Positions 39,215-40,998 of a DNA stretch of 40,998 nucleotides are shown in pieces. The DNA is taken from the NCBI RefSeq assembly GCF_018614095.1, contig NZ_JAGGOY010000020.1, forward strand, positions 1 through 40,998, in the 5' to 3' direction. This DNA comes from Streptomyces sp. ISL-87 (GTDB lineage Bacteria; Actinomycetota; Actinomycetes; Streptomycetales; Streptomycetaceae). The translations under genes and the position numbers were made by a program. Position 1 is the first letter of the stretch, and each line of letters opens with the position of its first letter. The notes under the pieces are model-generated. The model was not told where the DNA came from and did not search any database. It saw nothing but the letters and a program-made list of their open reading frames with translations.

Positions 39215-40135
39215 GTGGGGAACTTCTTGTCAGGCAAGGTCGTCGCCGTCACCGGTGCGGGCCGGGGCATCGGACGGGCCGTGGCACTCGCCGCCGCCGC
39301 CGAGGGCGCCAGGGTCGTCGTCAACGACTACGGCGTCGGCATCGAGGGCGGGGAACCGACCAGCGAGATCGCCGAGTCGGTGGTGAAGGAGATCACCGCC
39401 GCCGGCGGCGAGGCCGTGGCCGTCGCCGACGACATATCGACCATGGCGGGCGGCCAGCGCATCGTCGACACGGCACTGGCCCAGTACGGGCGCATCGACG
39501 GCGTCGTGTGCGTGGCCGGCATCCTGCGCGAGCGCATGCTGTTCAACATGTCCGAGGAGGAATGGGACCCCGTCGTCGCCACCCACCTCAAGGGCACCTT
39601 CACCGTCTTCCGCGCCGCCTCCGCCGTCATGCGCAGGCAGGGCTCCGGCACCCTGATCGGCTTCACCAGCGGCAACCACCAGGGCTCGGTCGCCCAGGCC
39701 AACTACAGCGCCGCCAAGGGCGGGATCATCTCGCTGGTCCGGTCGGCCGCGCTCGGGCTGAACAAGTACGGGGTCACCGCCAACGCCGTCGCCCCGGTCG
39801 CCCGTACCCGCATGTCGGCCAACGTGCCCATGGAGCTCAAGGAGATCGGCGAGCCCGAGGACGTCGCGGCGCTGGTCACCTACCTGCTCAGCGACAAGGC
39901 CGTGGCCGTCGGCGGCGAGAAGATCACCGGGCAGGTGTACACGATCGCCGGCCCGAAGATCGCCGTGTGGGCGCAGCCGCGCGAGCTGCGCGCCGGGTAC
40001 GCGGAAGGCTCCTGGACCCCGGAGAAGATCGCCGACTTCCTGCCCGGGACGGTGGGCACCGACCCGATGCCGATGCTGGTGCAGCTGGAGGCCATGGCCA
40101 AGGCGGCGGCCGCCAAGGACCGCCCCAACGCGTAG
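39215..40135 (+). CDS. Short-chain dehydrogenase/reductase (3-hydroxyacyl-CoA dehydrogenase type)
   Basis: 306 residues. The NAD(P)-binding motif GAGRGIGRAVAL lies near residue 15, the adenine-ring Asp-containing VADDI near 71, the structural CVAGILRER near 104 (NAG variant), and the catalytic Ser-Tyr-Lys set is IGFTSGN...ANYSAAKGG near 150-170 (Tyr-x3-Lys in YSAAK). The extended C-terminus (245-306) is longer than in simple SDRs and resembles the dehydrogenase part of multifunctional beta-oxidation enzymes. GTG at 39215 has GGAAGGGG upstream. It probably oxidises the hydroxyacyl-CoA made in the cluster. The acyl-CoA dehydrogenase starting 15 bases on is in the same operon. Confidence 0.92.
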   Translation: MGNFLSGKVVAVTGAGRGIGRAVALAAAAEGARVVVNDYGVGIEGGEPTSEIAESVVKEITAAGGEAVAVADDISTMAGGQRIVDTALAQYGRIDGVVCVAGILRERMLFNMSEEEWDPVVATHLKGTFTVFRAASAVMRRQGSGTLIGFTSGNHQGSVAQANYSAAKGGIISLVRSAALGLNKYGVTANAVAPVARTRMSANVPMELKEIGEPEDVAALVTYLLSDKAVAVGGEKITGQVYTIAGPKIAVWAQPRELRAGYAEGSWTPEKIADFLPGTVGTDPMPMLVQLEAMAKAAAAKDRPNA

Positions 40136-40150
40136 GGGGACCCGGACGAC

Positions 40151-40998
40151 ATGGACTTCAGCTTCGGAGCCGAGGACGAGGAGCTGCGCGGGCGCGCCCG
40201 CGCCTGGCTCACCGAGCACCTCGTGGGCCCGTACAAGCAGGTCATCGGCCTCGGCGGGCCCGGCAGCGAGCACGAAGGGATCGCCGCGCGGCGCGCGTGG
40301 GAGCGCGAGCTGGGCCGTGGCGGCTGGATCGGCCAGGGCTGGGACGCACCGCCCGGGGCGTACGGCCAACAGCGGATCTCCCTCACCGGCCAGGTGGTGT
40401 GGGCCGAGGAGTACGCGGCGCTGCGCGCCCCCGGCCGGGTCGGCCACATCGGGGAGAACCTCCTCGCGCCCACACTGATCGCGTACGGATCGCAGGACCA
40501 GCGCGACCGGTTCCTGCCGGGCATCGCGCGTGGCGAGGAGCTGTGGTGCCAGGGCTACAGCGAGCCGGGCGCCGGCTCCGACCTGGCGGGGATCCGCACG
40601 GCGGCGGAGCGGGACCGCGCCGACGGGCTGTACCGGGTCACCGGGCAGAAGATCTGGACCTCGCTCGCCCAGGACGCCGACTGGTGTTTCGTACTGGCCC
40701 GCACGGAGGCGGGGTCCACACGGCATCGGGGGCTGTCGTTCCTGCTCGTACCGATGGACCAGCCGGGCCGGGTCGACGTCCGGCCGATCCGGCAGATGTC
40801 GGGGACGGCGGAGTTCAACGAGGTCTTCCTCGACGGGGCGGTGGCGGCGGAGGTCGTCGGCGGCGAAGGCAACGGCTGGTCCGTGGCCATGGGGCTGCTC
40901 GCCTTGGAGCGGGGGGTCTCGACGCTGGTCCAGCAGATCGGGTTCGCGGCGGAGCTGGAGCGGGTGCTCGCCGTGTATGCGGGGGCGGGGGCGGGGGC
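40151..40998 (+). CDS. Acyl-CoA dehydrogenase, 3' end missing
   Basis: 282 codons to the right edge of the window. It starts MDFSFGAEDEELRGRARAWL with GGGGGA upstream at 40134-40139. FAD/substrate loop LWCQGYSEPGAGSDLAGIRT lies near residue 132, TGQKIWTSLAQDADWCFVLA near 163, and MSGTAEFNEVFLDGAVAAEV near 215. It is the third dehydrogenase of the cluster; the C-terminal domain that would show the catalytic residue is cut off. A partner subunit may follow outside the window. The last bases are a GGGGCG run within the coding frame. Confidence 0.92.
   Translation, partial: MDFSFGAEDEELRGRARAWLTEHLVGPYKQVIGLGGPGSEHEGIAARRAWERELGRGGWIGQGWDAPPGAYGQQRISLTGQVVWAEEYAALRAPGRVGHIGENLLAPTLIAYGSQDQRDRFLPGIARGEELWCQGYSEPGAGSDLAGIRTAAERDRADGLYRVTGQKIWTSLAQDADWCFVLARTEAGSTRHRGLSFLLVPMDQPGRVDVRPIRQMSGTAEFNEVFLDGAVAAEVVGGEGNGWSVAMGLLALERGVSTLVQQIGFAAELERVLAVYAGAGAG

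Noticed and set aside
1..40998. tRNA, rRNA, transposase or integrase genes
   Set aside because: None recognised on either strand by eye; no att-like pairs were found.

Overview
The window reads as Streptomyces chromosome. GC is very high with G/C-ending codons, genes are packed in short operons with ATGA, GTGA or TAGTG overlaps, and GTG starts are common. Two genes carry the rare TTA codon that depends on the bldA tRNA. From memory, the order citrate synthase - pdxH - SIS protein - DmdR1-type iron regulator - hydrolase - 'SCO4402-like' protein - purU matches the S. coelicolor SCO438x-440x region; no search was run. Both ends cut through genes.

Layout. (1) 1-4.6 kb: acyl-CoA catabolic operon (biotin-dependent carboxylase alpha chain, acyl-CoA dehydrogenase, methylglutaconyl-CoA hydratase-like protein, TetR regulator). 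A near-perfect parS site lies inside the carboxylase gene. (2) 4.6-9.6 kb: small membrane protein, citrate synthase paralogue with an Asp-to-Glu change at the expected catalytic position, pdxH, a strongly structured intergenic element, a PH-domain membrane protein and a TTA-containing PAS protein. (3) 9.6-12.5 kb: SIS sugar-phosphate-binding protein divergent from the DtxR-family iron regulator, separated by an array of repeated palindromes, then an alpha/beta hydrolase with a LexA-type box and a TTA codon. (4) 12.5-19.5 kb: repeat-rich intergenic DNA around a Phd/YefM-RelE/ParE toxin-antitoxin pair, an ABC-2 exporter, and a divergent pair of a small primase/polymerase-like protein and a TPR regulator. 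(5) 19.5-26.7 kb: proline-rich membrane protein, solute-binding lipoprotein, SCO4402-like gene with purU, an ECF sigma factor coupled to a zinc-finger/MDMPI anti-sigma-like protein, and an EF-hand protein. (6) 26.7-31.8 kb: a five-gene polymorphic toxin cassette (two WXG100-like proteins, a DUF6507-like protein, a 999-aa toxin with a probable restriction-endonuclease-fold nuclease tip, and an Imm49-type immunity protein). (7) 31.9-41 kb: a catabolic cluster (acyl-CoA ligase, amidohydrolase, paired and single acyl-CoA dehydrogenases, cyclase-family hydrolase, SDR) with related palindromes at its divergent promoters; a HATPase protein sits inside it.

How genes work together. Region 7 looks like a CoA-thioester pathway for a ring-containing or branched acid: ligase activation, dehydrogenation by a heteromeric dehydrogenase, SDR oxidation and ring or C-C hydrolysis, under a TetR-type regulator that is not in the view. 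Region 6 is a secreted antibacterial effector module without its secretion machine. Region 1 resembles Liu/Atu leucine or acyclic-terpenoid degradation.
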